A stretch of DNA of 64,000 bases from the NCBI RefSeq assembly GCF_000807855.2, contig NZ_JRYR02000001.1, forward strand, positions 2,228,368-2,292,367, read 5' to 3'. Shown piece after piece: positions 29,290-38,270 of the stretch. The stretch is from Flammeovirga pacifica. Its GTDB lineage: Bacteria > Bacteroidota > Bacteroidia > Cytophagales > Flammeovirgaceae. The position numbers were made by a program, and so were the translations under genes. The notes beneath the pieces are model-generated. The model was not told the DNA's origin, did no database searches, and was given only the letters and a program-made list of their open reading frames with translations. Every line of letters starts with the position of its first letter. Positions within the stretch are counted from its first letter, which is position 1.

Positions 29290-29637
29290 ATGAGAATTAT
29301 CTTTAACAATACTATTCCATTTAAAGGTTTTATAGCTATGGCTGTTTATCCTTTTGTTTTTGTAAGGTCAGAATATAAAACTTATCAACATTCAGAAGAA
29401 TGGAATAGAATGATTCGTCATGAAAAGATTCACTTTGCACAACAAAAAGAACTATTGTTGATAACTTTTTATTTTATCTACTTTATTCACTTTGTTTTTC
29501 TATTTGTTATTCACAAAAATGTGGATAAAGCTTATAGATCCATTTGTTTTGAAAGAGAAGCATATCAAAATGAAAAAAACCGTTCCTACTTATCAACAAG
29601 GAAACGGTTTTCTTGGTTGAAATATCTAAAAAGATAA
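29290..29637 (+). CDS. Small membrane protein with HExxH metallopeptidase-like motif
   Basis: From the ATG at 29290 the protein has 115 residues. An upstream frame extension to 29218 would overlap the glgP terminator, so it is rejected. Residues 44-48 read HEKIH in RHEKIHFAQQKELL. A strongly hydrophobic helix follows (about 53-77), then a conserved-looking FEREAYQNEKNRSY, whose Glu could be the third zinc ligand, as in gluzincin peptidases. Short proteins of this type are widespread and uncharacterised in Bacteroidota. Whether it cuts proteins is unknown. A terminator-like hairpin lies inside the last 60 bases of the coding region. Confidence 0.75.
   Translation: MRIIFNNTIPFKGFIAMAVYPFVFVRSEYKTYQHSEEWNRMIRHEKIHFAQQKELLLITFYFIYFIHFVFLFVIHKNVDKAYRSICFEREAYQNEKNRSYLSTRKRFSWLKYLKR
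29576..29612 (+). terminator. Terminator-like hairpin inside the 3' end of a coding region
   Basis: AAAACCGTT-CCT pairs with AGGAAACGGTTTT (one bulged base), then TTTTCT. The stem lies entirely within codons of the HExxH protein gene, which stops at 29637. It may be fortuitous. Confidence 0.35.
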
Positions 29638-29648
29638 ATTCAAAAAAT

Positions 29649-30590
29649 CTATTTATTGCTAGGTTGCTCTAAATTAAATTTAAAGTTGGTATAAGCATCA
29701 GTTGAAATACCTAACCTCTTAGCAGGTTCAAAATCAAATTTCTGAAGGTATTTATTTACAATTTCTAATGCTTCCTTTTCACTTTCAGAATTAGGCTGAT
29801 CAGAGTACTGCATTTTAGCATGAACACCTTCTCCTTCTTTATTTACAAATACCTTTATATAGACGTATTTCTTATTATTATCACTTAGTATTTTATTTAC
29901 TTTAGCTCTTACTTTTTTATAAAGCGGATAATTTTTTATGTAAGGATATACAAATTGATCTTTATAAGAAAATGTTTGTTGATCAGACTCTCTAGTAGCC
30001 ACTCCTTTTTGTAAAGAACCATCTTCTCTGTAAAATTCTTTATAAGAAACTTTGAGTTCATCATTATATCCAGTCCACTCTCCAACTTTATGAAAATCAG
30101 ACAATTTACCTCCATATAAATTATTAGTCACTTCTGATCTCCATTCTAATCTCCCTACTCCACTTTCTGCTATCTGTTCTCCTTTTTCGTTCCAAGCATT
30201 TAGGTATTTTTCATTTTTATATCCTCCAATCAAAATAAGTTCAGACCTTTTTATACCATTATTATAAAATGTTTCTACAAAAACATCTTTTTTAGAGATA
30301 TCATAATGATAAATTCGAGAGACTTTTCCATTCCGGAAATATTCATAAAATTCATTGATATATCGTCCAGTCTGAATATTATCCTTATACCCTTTAGTGA
30401 TTAAAACATTATTATTAGTATAAGATTTTATTTCAAAAAGTGACACTCCCTTTAGGTCAACTTTCTGTGATGTATAAAAAGTTTTAGCTTCATTCTCAGC
30501 ACACACATTTCCCCATTTATCGAGGTAGACTTTATTTTGAGCAGATAATAAAATTGGGAAGCAAAAAGTTAGTAATAAAATTCTCAACAT
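29649..30590 (-). CDS. Exported MORN-like/TonB C-terminal-like protein
   Basis: Starting at ATG 30590 gives 313 residues with a clean signal peptide, MLRILLLTFCFPILLSAQ. An upstream ATG would add 15 residues before the signal and is rejected. The middle has toxin-antitoxin YwqK/MORN-like strands (EYFRNGKVSRIYHYD, FYNNGIKRSEL, EFYREDGSLQKGVA). The last 90 residues resemble a TonB C-terminal domain (VKVFVNKEGEGVHAKMQYSD-type spacing, then FEPAKRLGISTDA). Related proteins in Bacteroidota are annotated as energy-transducer or hypothetical proteins. It is periplasmic or outer-membrane facing, function unknown. Confidence 0.7.
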   Translation of the reverse strand: MLRILLLTFCFPILLSAQNKVYLDKWGNVCAENEAKTFYTSQKVDLKGVSLFEIKSYTNNNVLITKGYKDNIQTGRYINEFYEYFRNGKVSRIYHYDISKKDVFVETFYNNGIKRSELILIGGYKNEKYLNAWNEKGEQIAESGVGRLEWRSEVTNNLYGGKLSDFHKVGEWTGYNDELKVSYKEFYREDGSLQKGVATRESDQQTFSYKDQFVYPYIKNYPLYKKVRAKVNKILSDNNKKYVYIKVFVNKEGEGVHAKMQYSDQPNSESEKEALEIVNKYLQKFDFEPAKRLGISTDAYTNFKFNLEQPSNK

Positions 30591-30624
30591 TACTTTAAAT
30601 TGGTTTAACTTAAAATGTATAAAA

Positions 30625-30662
30625 AGTAAAAGCAATTATGAATTACTTCATAATTGCTTTTA
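30625..30662 (-). terminator. Terminator after the cyclophilin gene
   Basis: A perfect 15-bp stem AAAAGCAATTATGAA / TTCATAATTGCTTTT with a four-base loop. It lies just downstream of the minus-strand cyclophilin gene and upstream of the next minus-strand start. Confidence 0.85.
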
Positions 30663-30687
30663 TACTAAAATTATATCAAATGTTTGA

Positions 30688-31158
30688 TTATAATTTTTTT
30701 AGTTCACCTAATTCAGCATCACCATCTTCTCTGATGATCTCAATAGATAAAATTTTATCGTTAGGACGGATTTCGTCAACTACTTCAACTCCTTCAACTA
30801 CTTTACCGAAACAAGTATGATTACGGTCTAAGTGAGAAGTTTGAGCACGGCTATGGCAAATAAAGAATTGTGATCCACCAGTGTTTCTACCAGCATGTGC
30901 CATAGAAAGAACTCCACGGTCGTGATATTGGTTGTCTCCATCCAATTCACAAGCAATTCTGTAACCTGGTCCACCTGCACCTGTACCATCAGGACATCCA
31001 CCTTGGATTACGAAATTAGGGATCACTCTGTGGAAAGTTAAACCATCGTAGTAATTGTGCTCTGCAAGCTCTACGAAGTTAGCCACTGTATTAGGAGCAT
31101 CATTTAAGTAGAAATCTACTTTCATTTCTCCCTTATCTGTTTTAATGATCGCTTTCAT
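30688..31158 (-). CDS. Cyclophilin-type peptidyl-prolyl isomerase
   Basis: 156 residues with the cyclophilin core: FVELAEHNYYDGLTFHRVIP, FVIQGGCPDGTG, GVLSMAHAGRNTGGSQFFIC and FGKVVEGVEVVDEI. The catalytic Arg is in FHRVIP. There is no signal peptide, so it is cytosolic, like PpiB. It speeds proline isomerisation during folding. It lies downstream of the large sensor gene by 57 bases and may share its transcript. Confidence 0.95.
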   Translation of the reverse strand: MKAIIKTDKGEMKVDFYLNDAPNTVANFVELAEHNYYDGLTFHRVIPNFVIQGGCPDGTGAGGPGYRIACELDGDNQYHDRGVLSMAHAGRNTGGSQFFICHSRAQTSHLDRNHTCFGKVVEGVEVVDEIRPNDKILSIEIIREDGDAELGELKKL

Positions 31159-31215
31159 ATCAATAATTTTTGAAGATTTAATTTAAGGTGATGCAAAGGT
31201 AATTAATATTTTGAC

Positions 31216-34200
31216 TTATGCATGATTGGGTCTCAATGGAGTCAAGTTAATTAATGATGAAACCACTACTTTTTCTTGATCCGATTCCCTTTCTACTGAA
31301 TTTCCTTTTTCAAGCATCAGCAGTCTAGTTTTATCATTTAATGTAATTACATAAGTTTCATAATACATTTTCCCGTTCTTCACCGCTTCTTCAATATTCT
31401 TCATAGATGAGTTATATCTATCTAAATCTTTTTCATCTATGAAATTCATCAAATCAATATCTTCTCCGAAATAGTTCTTCCAAGAACCACTGCGATGCAC
31501 TATTTCTTTAGGGTTTTCAAGATTTCTATAGATCACTGGGTTAGGTACTTTCTCTACTCCATGATCCAAGGTTTCTTCAAATTCTAATTTAGATGCAATA
31601 CTACAAATGGCATATACCTTACCAGTGGCATTCACCATTGGGAATTTTACACATTTAAATTTACTTCCATCTTCTCTTGTATCCACAAATGAAATTTCAG
31701 TCTCTTGTTCTGAAATGGCCTCGTCGAGTTCCCAAATCTCAGCTCCTTTTTCTGGGCCGAATATTTCTACATCCGTTTTTCCAATAATGTCAAAATCAAC
31801 ATCAATAGCAGATAAGAATGTTTGATCTGCTAAAATGTATCTACCATCTAAATCTTTCAAATACACTTCAGCATCATACGTATCAAAAATTGCTTTCATC
31901 TGACGTCTTGATTCTACCAACTCGTTTTCTCTTTCCTTACTGTCGGTAATATCATGGAACATAACTGTTGCCCCAACAATAGATCCGTCTTCAGATGAAA
32001 TCGGGTAATATCTAGTATCCATTATGCGCTTATTATTTCCAAATTGGAAAGACATCACATCATTGAATACTTCTCCTTCTAATACTCTACGAATATTGGT
32101 ATGGTAGTGCTCCCTATTTTCGGGTCTAACCATATCTAAGATCACTGTTTCTCCTTCAATAATTTCTAGACCTCTGCTATTTAGAGCCTTTTTAATAGAA
32201 TTATTAGCCAGAGTAACCACCATTTTTTGATCTACTGCTAAGACAAAATCTTTTGTTACATCTAAGAAGGCTTTTAAGTTGGCTTCTCTTAGTGATAATA
32301 AAGCTTTTGATTCTTCTAGATCTATGTTTGATGAAATATCATTTATGGCTCCAGCAAAACGTATGGCCACCCCATTTTCGTTATGTTTAACAGCTCCAGA
32401 AACATGGAACCATCTGTAAGAGCCATCTTTTAATCTTAACTGAACATTCAACTGATTTGGTGCTATTCCTAAGTGGTCAGCAATTAGTCCTTGGAAAATC
32501 TTTTGAGAAGATTCTCTTTGTCCTGGGTGAATATTTTGTTGGAAAGCTTCAAAAGAGTTTTCTAATTCTCCCTCTTCGTAACCTAATAGTTCTTCAAATC
32601 TTGGAGACCACCAGAATAATGTAGAATTATCCAACTCTCCATTTTTTAAGACAGCATCCCAAATACCCTCAGTAGTTCCTTGTAGTGCTAAATCAAAACG
32701 TTCTAATGTTTTTTCTAGCTCAATTGTTCTTTCTTTTACTTGATTTTGAAGATTAGTTCTCAAATTTTCCAATTCGATCTGACGTCTTTCCATCTCTTCC
32801 TGAGTAGCTTGTAACTCCTCATAATTCTGACGCATCTCTTCTTCTTGACTCTTAAGGTGATCTCTTTGTTCTTGAGAAGACATTAAAAGTTCTTTCGTTC
32901 TTTCATTATTTTTTGCTGTTCTTAAAGTAGAAGCAATTGATTCTGCTACTTTCTCAACAAACTCTACTTCGAAACTATCTATTTCTCTAAACGATGCTAT
33001 TTCTAAAACACCTTCAACAGCATCATTAATTTTTAATGGAACAATTAATACCGCTCTAGGCGTTGAATCACCTAGACCTGAAGTAATTTCAATGTATCCT
33101 TTTGGTACATCATTAAGGTAAATTGTTTCACCTAAAAGGTAAGATTGACCTAATAAACCTTCTGCAAATCGACCATCAATATGAATTTTCTTTTCTATAA
33201 TACGTTTTCTCTCAAATGCATAAGTTGCTTCGAGGTTTAAGTATTTTTCTCCATCTTCAGATTCCTCTAAAAAGAATAATTCACCTTGGTTCGCATTTAA
33301 ATATCTTACCAGTTCTGTTACAATAGAATTAGATAGCTTTTTGATATCGCTATATTTTCTAAGAATATCACCGAAGTGAGCCATTCCTTTTGTAATCCAA
33401 TTACGCTTTTCGTCTTCATCAGCTACATTTTTCAAACGATCTCTCATTTGAACTAGTGCATTACCTAGCATATCATGAGTACCTGCAGGTTGGAACTGTG
33501 CTTCAAAATTTCCTTCACCAATATTTAAGGCAAAGGCAGAGGCTTTATCCAAGTTCTGTCGAAGTCGGTTGGATGAAGTAATGATATCATTCATTTCATC
33601 ATTCGTCTCTTCAATGTTCTCACCTAAATCACCTACAGAAAGTCGGTCTAACTGATTAATTGGTTTCTGAAGGGAGGTATTTAAGGTTCGAATTACTAAT
33701 AATGAAGAACCGATGGCTAGAATAGCAAAAAAGGCGGTTACGAAGGCAATAGATGAATTGGCACTTTCAATATCCTCGTTAATTCTTTTTACATCATCCA
33801 ACATGGCTTTTTGCTGTTGTTGTGATAATGGACCAAGATACTCTCGGATTTCTGCCTTTAATGGAGATATATTATTAAGTAGATAATCTACAATGTATTC
33901 ATCTACTTCTACTTTCTTTTTAAAGCTTTCAAGTTTTAACCTTAGAGTTAGAGAATCCAACTCTTCAATATCTTCTTGTATTGCGGCAAAATCTGTAAGG
34001 TGTTGCTCAAAATATAATTCTAAGTCATCTTGCCCGTGTTTGTATTCTTTTAATAGAATACCTAGACCGTCAATAGCTCTTCGATCTTGAGAAGTCAGCT
34101 GCTTTCCTAGAATTTCTAATTTTTCCCAAGCAGGTAAGATATCAGTATCCCAAAGTGAATTTCTTTCATCTTTGTAACTATCATCTTTTGTCAAAAAATA

Positions 34201-34458
34201 ACCTCTTTGGGCAGCTGAAACTCTATCGAGGCCAGCATTTATTCGTGAAGTCATGACAGTGATAGGGTTCCTTGTTTGAATAACCCTATCACCTACATCA
34301 CTTACTAAGTTATTTTGATAGACTACAAAAATTGTGAAAGCCATCAAAATCATAAGATAGGAAGTGGTTAAGAGTACATTCCTACCTTGTATAGTCCTAA
34401 AACTAAAATAACGTATTAATTGACGTTTAAAATTATCTGTATCAATTCTATTTCTCAT
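31216..34458 (-). CDS. CHASE3-HAMP-GAF-PAS membrane sensor without a kinase domain
   Basis: 1080 residues. One transmembrane helix near 28-48 and another near 237-257 flank a CHASE3 domain (GLDRVSAAQRGYFLTKDDSY). A HAMP domain spans about 258-310, a GAF domain about 370-515, and a long coiled coil about 520-590 (EEMRQNYEELQATQEEMERR). Four PAS/PAC units then run to the end (HPGQRESSQKIFQ, IRFAGAINDIS, GATVMFHDITDSKE, YAICSIAS and a last partial unit). There is no HisKA, HATPase, GGDEF or phosphatase domain, so it cannot signal as a classical kinase. It probably acts as a co-sensor for a separate kinase. Thymidine kinase lies directly upstream on the same strand. Confidence 0.88.
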   Translation of the reverse strand: MRNRIDTDNFKRQLIRYFSFRTIQGRNVLLTTSYLMILMAFTIFVVYQNNLVSDVGDRVIQTRNPITVMTSRINAGLDRVSAAQRGYFLTKDDSYKDERNSLWDTDILPAWEKLEILGKQLTSQDRRAIDGLGILLKEYKHGQDDLELYFEQHLTDFAAIQEDIEELDSLTLRLKLESFKKKVEVDEYIVDYLLNNISPLKAEIREYLGPLSQQQQKAMLDDVKRINEDIESANSSIAFVTAFFAILAIGSSLLVIRTLNTSLQKPINQLDRLSVGDLGENIEETNDEMNDIITSSNRLRQNLDKASAFALNIGEGNFEAQFQPAGTHDMLGNALVQMRDRLKNVADEDEKRNWITKGMAHFGDILRKYSDIKKLSNSIVTELVRYLNANQGELFFLEESEDGEKYLNLEATYAFERKRIIEKKIHIDGRFAEGLLGQSYLLGETIYLNDVPKGYIEITSGLGDSTPRAVLIVPLKINDAVEGVLEIASFREIDSFEVEFVEKVAESIASTLRTAKNNERTKELLMSSQEQRDHLKSQEEEMRQNYEELQATQEEMERRQIELENLRTNLQNQVKERTIELEKTLERFDLALQGTTEGIWDAVLKNGELDNSTLFWWSPRFEELLGYEEGELENSFEAFQQNIHPGQRESSQKIFQGLIADHLGIAPNQLNVQLRLKDGSYRWFHVSGAVKHNENGVAIRFAGAINDISSNIDLEESKALLSLREANLKAFLDVTKDFVLAVDQKMVVTLANNSIKKALNSRGLEIIEGETVILDMVRPENREHYHTNIRRVLEGEVFNDVMSFQFGNNKRIMDTRYYPISSEDGSIVGATVMFHDITDSKERENELVESRRQMKAIFDTYDAEVYLKDLDGRYILADQTFLSAIDVDFDIIGKTDVEIFGPEKGAEIWELDEAISEQETEISFVDTREDGSKFKCVKFPMVNATGKVYAICSIASKLEFEETLDHGVEKVPNPVIYRNLENPKEIVHRSGSWKNYFGEDIDLMNFIDEKDLDRYNSSMKNIEEAVKNGKMYYETYVITLNDKTRLLMLEKGNSVERESDQEKVVVSSLINLTPLRPNHA

Positions 34459-34520
34459 CGAGAAGTCTATTTTTCAGCTAGATAACTCAGAGATATCAGC
34501 CTAATCTGACTCCCTGAAAA

Positions 34521-35123
34521 TCAAGAATCTGAAGCGCGGTCGTTCATTCCACTTTGATAGCATTTTCTACATCTTGCTTCGTAAGAATCTGTTTCTCCTA
34601 AAAGAACTTGTTCTTTAGATGCAGACAATCTATAGGAATATAACGCCGGTTCACCACATTTCACACAAATAGCGTGCAACTTTGTAACATATTCTGCAAT
34701 TGCCATTAATTGTGGCATCGGTTCGAAAGGATTCCCTTGAAAATCCATATCTAAACCACATACAATTATACGGTGTCCTTTGTTGGCTAAATTAACACAA
34801 ACATCTACTAATGTTTGGTCAAAAAACTGTGCCTCATCAATAGCTATAACTTCATTTTTACCAACATATTGTGTAATCTCTCCAGCAGTTTTCACAGGAG
34901 TCGAAATAATTGAGTTGGAATTGTGTGAAACCACATTTTCTTCGTGGTAACGGGTATCTACAGCAGGTTTAAATATATGAACAGTTTGCTTAGCAATAGT
35001 CGCTCTATTTACTCTTCTGATCAGCTCTTCGGTTTTACCCGAAAACATTGATCCACATACAACTTCAATCCAGCCTATTGCTCTATCATCAGAGCGGTCA
35101 TTAAATCTAGGTTCTACAAACAT
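34521..35123 (-). CDS. tdk: Thymidine kinase
   Basis: Type II thymidine kinase that phosphorylates thymidine to dTMP in pyrimidine salvage. Using ATG 35123 gives 200 residues starting MFVEPRFNDRSDDRAIGW; an upstream ATG would add ten residues and is less likely. Motifs: P-loop CGSMFSGKTEELIRRV, DEAQFFD, lasso region DFQGNPFEPMPQLMAIAE, and two zinc CxxC pairs, CVKCGE and CRKCYQ. It is divergent from miaA, with 252 bases between starts. Confidence 0.96.
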   Translation of the reverse strand: MFVEPRFNDRSDDRAIGWIEVVCGSMFSGKTEELIRRVNRATIAKQTVHIFKPAVDTRYHEENVVSHNSNSIISTPVKTAGEITQYVGKNEVIAIDEAQFFDQTLVDVCVNLANKGHRIIVCGLDMDFQGNPFEPMPQLMAIAEYVTKLHAICVKCGEPALYSYRLSASKEQVLLGETDSYEARCRKCYQSGMNDRASDS

Positions 35124-35375
35124 TATGATACAATTAACTATGTTAGTCTGCAAAGGTACACTTTTGTAAATACGAATTGCTACATCTCAATCGTAAAAAT
35201 TGCTTATAATATTTAATTCCTTTTTTTGATTAATAGGACAAGAATTATTGAAACTCAATACACTGCTATTTAAAATTTACAACACTTTTTAATTCAAATT
35301 TGATATTTTGTAGTGACCAACCTTTCAAGGGATTTGTTAACTTTGTGTGTAATTAAGAAGTATTGGAGTAATAAT

Positions 35376-36287
35376 ATGTCTGAGCAAAAAAAAGTATTAA
35401 TTGTAGTTGTTGGTCCTACCGCTGTAGGAAAAACTGATTTTTGTGTAAAATTAGGTCAAGAATTAAAAACAGAGGTAGTATATGCCGATTCGAGACAGTT
35501 TTACAAGGAAATGCAAATTGGTACTGCTCGACCAACAAAAGAAGAAATGAAAGATGTTCCTCATCATTTTGTAGGACACCTTTCTATAAATCAAGAATAT
35601 AGTTTTGGGCATTATGAAAAAGACACTCTTCTATTATTAGACGAATTATTTCAAAAACATCGTTGTGTAATCTTATCAGGTGGATCAGGTATGTACGTGG
35701 ATGCCGTCTGTAAAGGAATAGATCCGATGCCCAGTAGTCAAGAAGAAATACGAAATAAGTTGAATACTCTATTTAAAGAAAAAGGGATCATTCCTCTTTT
35801 AGAAACTTTAAAAGAGAAAGACCCTGAGTATTATGATAAGGTCGATCGAGCGAATTCACAAAGAATAATTCGAGCATTAGAAGTGATGGAAATTACCGGC
35901 ACAACTTACAGTAGTTTAAGAAATAAAACTGCTGTGCAACGTCCTTTTGAAATAATCACTATTGGTTTAGATAGAGATAGAAAAGAACTATACGATAGAA
36001 TTAACTTAAGAATGGACCTTATGCTTGAAAATGGTCTTCTTGATGAAGTGGAAAGATTAAAAAACTATAGGCAACATAATGCATTACAAACTGTGGGTTA
36101 CAGAGAAATTTTTGATTTTTGGGATCAAAAATTTGATTGGCCAACAACAGTAGAGTTACTTAAACGAAATAGCAGAAGGTACGCAAAAAAACAATTAAGT
36201 TGGTTCAGAAGAAATCCAGATACTCATTGGGTACACCCAAATCAATTAAAAGACGTCATCAAATACATAAATGAAAAAATCGACTAG
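35376..36287 (+). CDS. miaA: tRNA dimethylallyltransferase
   Basis: MiaA adds an isopentenyl group to A37 of tRNAs reading UNN codons. ATG 35376 gives 303 residues starting MSEQKKVLIVVVGPTAVGKTD. An upstream in-frame start at 35313 would add 21 residues before the P-loop and is rejected. Motifs: ADSRQFYKEMQIGTARPTKE, VPHHFVGH, SGGSGMYVDAVCKGID, RANSQRIIRALEV, and QTVGYREIF. The last 17 bases overlap the start of the next gene, so the histidine kinase is translationally coupled to miaA. Confidence 0.97.
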   Translation: MSEQKKVLIVVVGPTAVGKTDFCVKLGQELKTEVVYADSRQFYKEMQIGTARPTKEEMKDVPHHFVGHLSINQEYSFGHYEKDTLLLLDELFQKHRCVILSGGSGMYVDAVCKGIDPMPSSQEEIRNKLNTLFKEKGIIPLLETLKEKDPEYYDKVDRANSQRIIRALEVMEITGTTYSSLRNKTAVQRPFEIITIGLDRDRKELYDRINLRMDLMLENGLLDEVERLKNYRQHNALQTVGYREIFDFWDQKFDWPTTVELLKRNSRRYAKKQLSWFRRNPDTHWVHPNQLKDVIKYINEKID

Positions 36288-37794
36288 TCAACCATCTTTT
36301 TTTTTTAAAGAAGGAGATCCATTATCCGCTTTATTTACAGCAGCATCAGAAGGTATTATCATTTGTAATAATAAAGGAATAATTACTTCTGTAAACCCTA
36401 TGGGTGAAAAAATATTTGGGTACGAGCAAGGGGAAATGAATCAACAACCTATTGAGATACTAGTTCCTAATAGTTTGAAAAAAACGCACGTTTCCTTTAG
36501 AGATAGTTTAATCCAAAATCCTAAAATGAGGACTAAAGGGGATGGTAAAGAGTTTCAAGCACAGAAAAAAGATGGGTCAACATTTTTTGTTGAAATATCA
36601 ATTAGTCCTTTAGAAGTAGAAGGGAAACGTTATTTCACTGCATTTATCAATGATGTTTCTAAAAGGAAAATTGCTGAAAAAGAAGTCATAGAACAAAGAC
36701 AGCTACTAGAATACTATGCAGATTATGCTCCTGCAGCAATCGCCATGCTCGATTTAGATTTTAAGTACCTTGTTGCTAGTTCCAGATGGAAAAAAACTAT
36801 TTTAAATGAAAAGAAAGAATGGGTTGATGTCATAGGAATGAATATTTCCCATGATCCTCATTTTAAAGAGGAATGGAAACGTATTTTTGCAGAGGTAATT
36901 AAAGGCAATAAATCTGGAGTTCAGCTAGATTATATCAATAGAAATGGTGAAGGAAATATTTGCCTTGAGTGGGAAGCACATCCGTGGTACAATAATGAAA
37001 GAGAAATAAGTGGTATTATCATTTTTGCTGAGGACGTGACAACTCGAATTGAAAATGAGAAAAAAGTAGCACAATACCTCCAAGAACTTATTTCAAAAAA
37101 TAGAGAATTAGAAGACTTTGCTTATGTGAGTTCTCATGATCTCCAAGAACCGCTACGCAAGATACGTGCGTTTGGTGATCGTCTTCAGAAGAAAGAAAAA
37201 GAGAACTTATCTGAAAAAGGACAAGATTATATCGAAAGAATGTTGAGTTCTGCAGAAAGAATGCAACAACTTATCTCCGATTTATTACGCTTTTCTAGAA
37301 TTTCTTCAAAAGCCAAACCATTTGGAGAAATCGACTTAAATCAAATATTAAATGATGTCATTTCAGATTTAGAAATTGCTATCAATGAGGCTGAAGCAAC
37401 GATTAATTACCCTCAACTTCCTTGTATAAAAGGCGATGCAACACAAATGAGACAGTTATTTCAAAATCTGATCTCTAATGCCATCAAATTTAGAAAAGAG
37501 AATGTGCCTCCAATTATTGACATCTCATTTTCTAAAGATGAAAGTGACGAAAATTGTATCCATATTGATATTTCTGATAATGGTATTGGGTTCGATCAAA
37601 AATATAGTGATCGAATTTTTCAGATTTTTCAACGCTTGGAAGGTAGAAAGTACAACGGTTCTGGTATTGGTTTAGCAATTTGTAAAAAAATATCTCAAAG
37701 ACATGGTGGAGATATTAAAGCGAGTAGTGAAATCAATAAAGGAACAACTTTCCATATCACATTAAGAACAGATAGTAATAACAACTCTTTATAA
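36271..37794 (+). CDS. PAS-PAS sensor histidine kinase (Cph1-type kinase core)
   Basis: 507 residues, soluble. Two PAS domains span about 12-130 and 140-265. HisKA has phosphoacceptor H289 in YVSSHDLQEPLRKIRAFG, followed by an HATPase_c domain (NLISNAIKFR, DNGIGFDQKY, SGIGLAICKKI). The DLQEPLR H-box is the type seen in cyanobacterial phytochrome kinases, which pair with small Rcp1-like receivers, exactly what lies next. A run of ten T residues at 36297-36306 encodes Phe-Phe-Phe only nine codons after the start and could cause slippage. The start overlaps miaA. No transmembrane segment is seen. Confidence 0.93.
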   Translation: MKKSTSQPSFFFKEGDPLSALFTAASEGIIICNNKGIITSVNPMGEKIFGYEQGEMNQQPIEILVPNSLKKTHVSFRDSLIQNPKMRTKGDGKEFQAQKKDGSTFFVEISISPLEVEGKRYFTAFINDVSKRKIAEKEVIEQRQLLEYYADYAPAAIAMLDLDFKYLVASSRWKKTILNEKKEWVDVIGMNISHDPHFKEEWKRIFAEVIKGNKSGVQLDYINRNGEGNICLEWEAHPWYNNEREISGIIIFAEDVTTRIENEKKVAQYLQELISKNRELEDFAYVSSHDLQEPLRKIRAFGDRLQKKEKENLSEKGQDYIERMLSSAERMQQLISDLLRFSRISSKAKPFGEIDLNQILNDVISDLEIAINEAEATINYPQLPCIKGDATQMRQLFQNLISNAIKFRKENVPPIIDISFSKDESDENCIHIDISDNGIGFDQKYSDRIFQIFQRLEGRKYNGSGIGLAICKKISQRHGGDIKASSEINKGTTFHITLRTDSNNNSL

Positions 37795-37815
37795 ACTAAC
37801 ATCACAACTTTCAAA

Positions 37816-38268
37816 ATGAACAAATACCCCTCGATGAATATAATCTGTGCAGAAGATGATCCAGACGATCGATTAATAACAGAAGAAGCTTTTGAAGAAT
37901 GTAACATGAATGGTACTCTCAATTTTGTTGAAAACGGAGAGGATTTGATGCGTTACCTTCAAAGGAAAGGTCAATATGAGAACTTGAGAAGTACAGATCT
38001 TCCCGATCTTATTTTATTAGATTTAAATATGCCAAAAAAAGATGGGAAAGATTGTATTTTAGAGATCAAAAACGATCCCCTTCTCAAAAATATCCCAATA
38101 GTAGTTTTAACAACTTAAAATGATGAGGAAGATGTGGTAAAAACTTATAACTTAGGGGTTAGCTCGTTTATTACTAAACCAGTGAAGTTTGATACCATGG
38201 TAGATATTCTTAAAACAATTAACCACTATTGGTTCAATACCGTTCGTTTACCAAAATTAAGCCATTAA
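37816..38268 (+). pseudogene. Rcp1-like single-domain response regulator broken by an in-frame stop
   Basis: The frame from ATG 37816 encodes a receiver: CAEDDPDDRLITEEAF, phosphoacceptor D69 in LILLDLNMPKKDGKD, and PIVVLTT. It then meets TAA at 38116-38118. The same frame continues cleanly as NDEEDVVKTYNLGVSSFITK, PVKFDTMVDILKTINHYWF and a natural stop at 38268. In this family the interrupted position is usually Ser (PIVVLTTS), so one base, TCA to TAA, explains it. The truncated 100-residue product lacks the conserved Lys and the last helices needed for phospho-switching. Options are a recent nonsense mutation, a sequencing error, or stop suppression. It sits between two kinases in one operon, spaced 21 and 2 bases. 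Confidence 0.88.
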
Positions 38269-38270
38269 AG

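Noticed and set aside
38119-38268. Second half of the broken receiver as a separate gene
   Set aside because: No usable in-frame start codon follows the TAA until well inside the last helices, and the sequence is the natural continuation of the upstream frame.
38256-38269. AATTAAGCCATTAA ending both the broken receiver and (similarly) the REC-CRP gene near 40988
   Set aside because: Short AT-rich match at two gene ends encoding Leu-Ser-His-stop; chance is sufficient.
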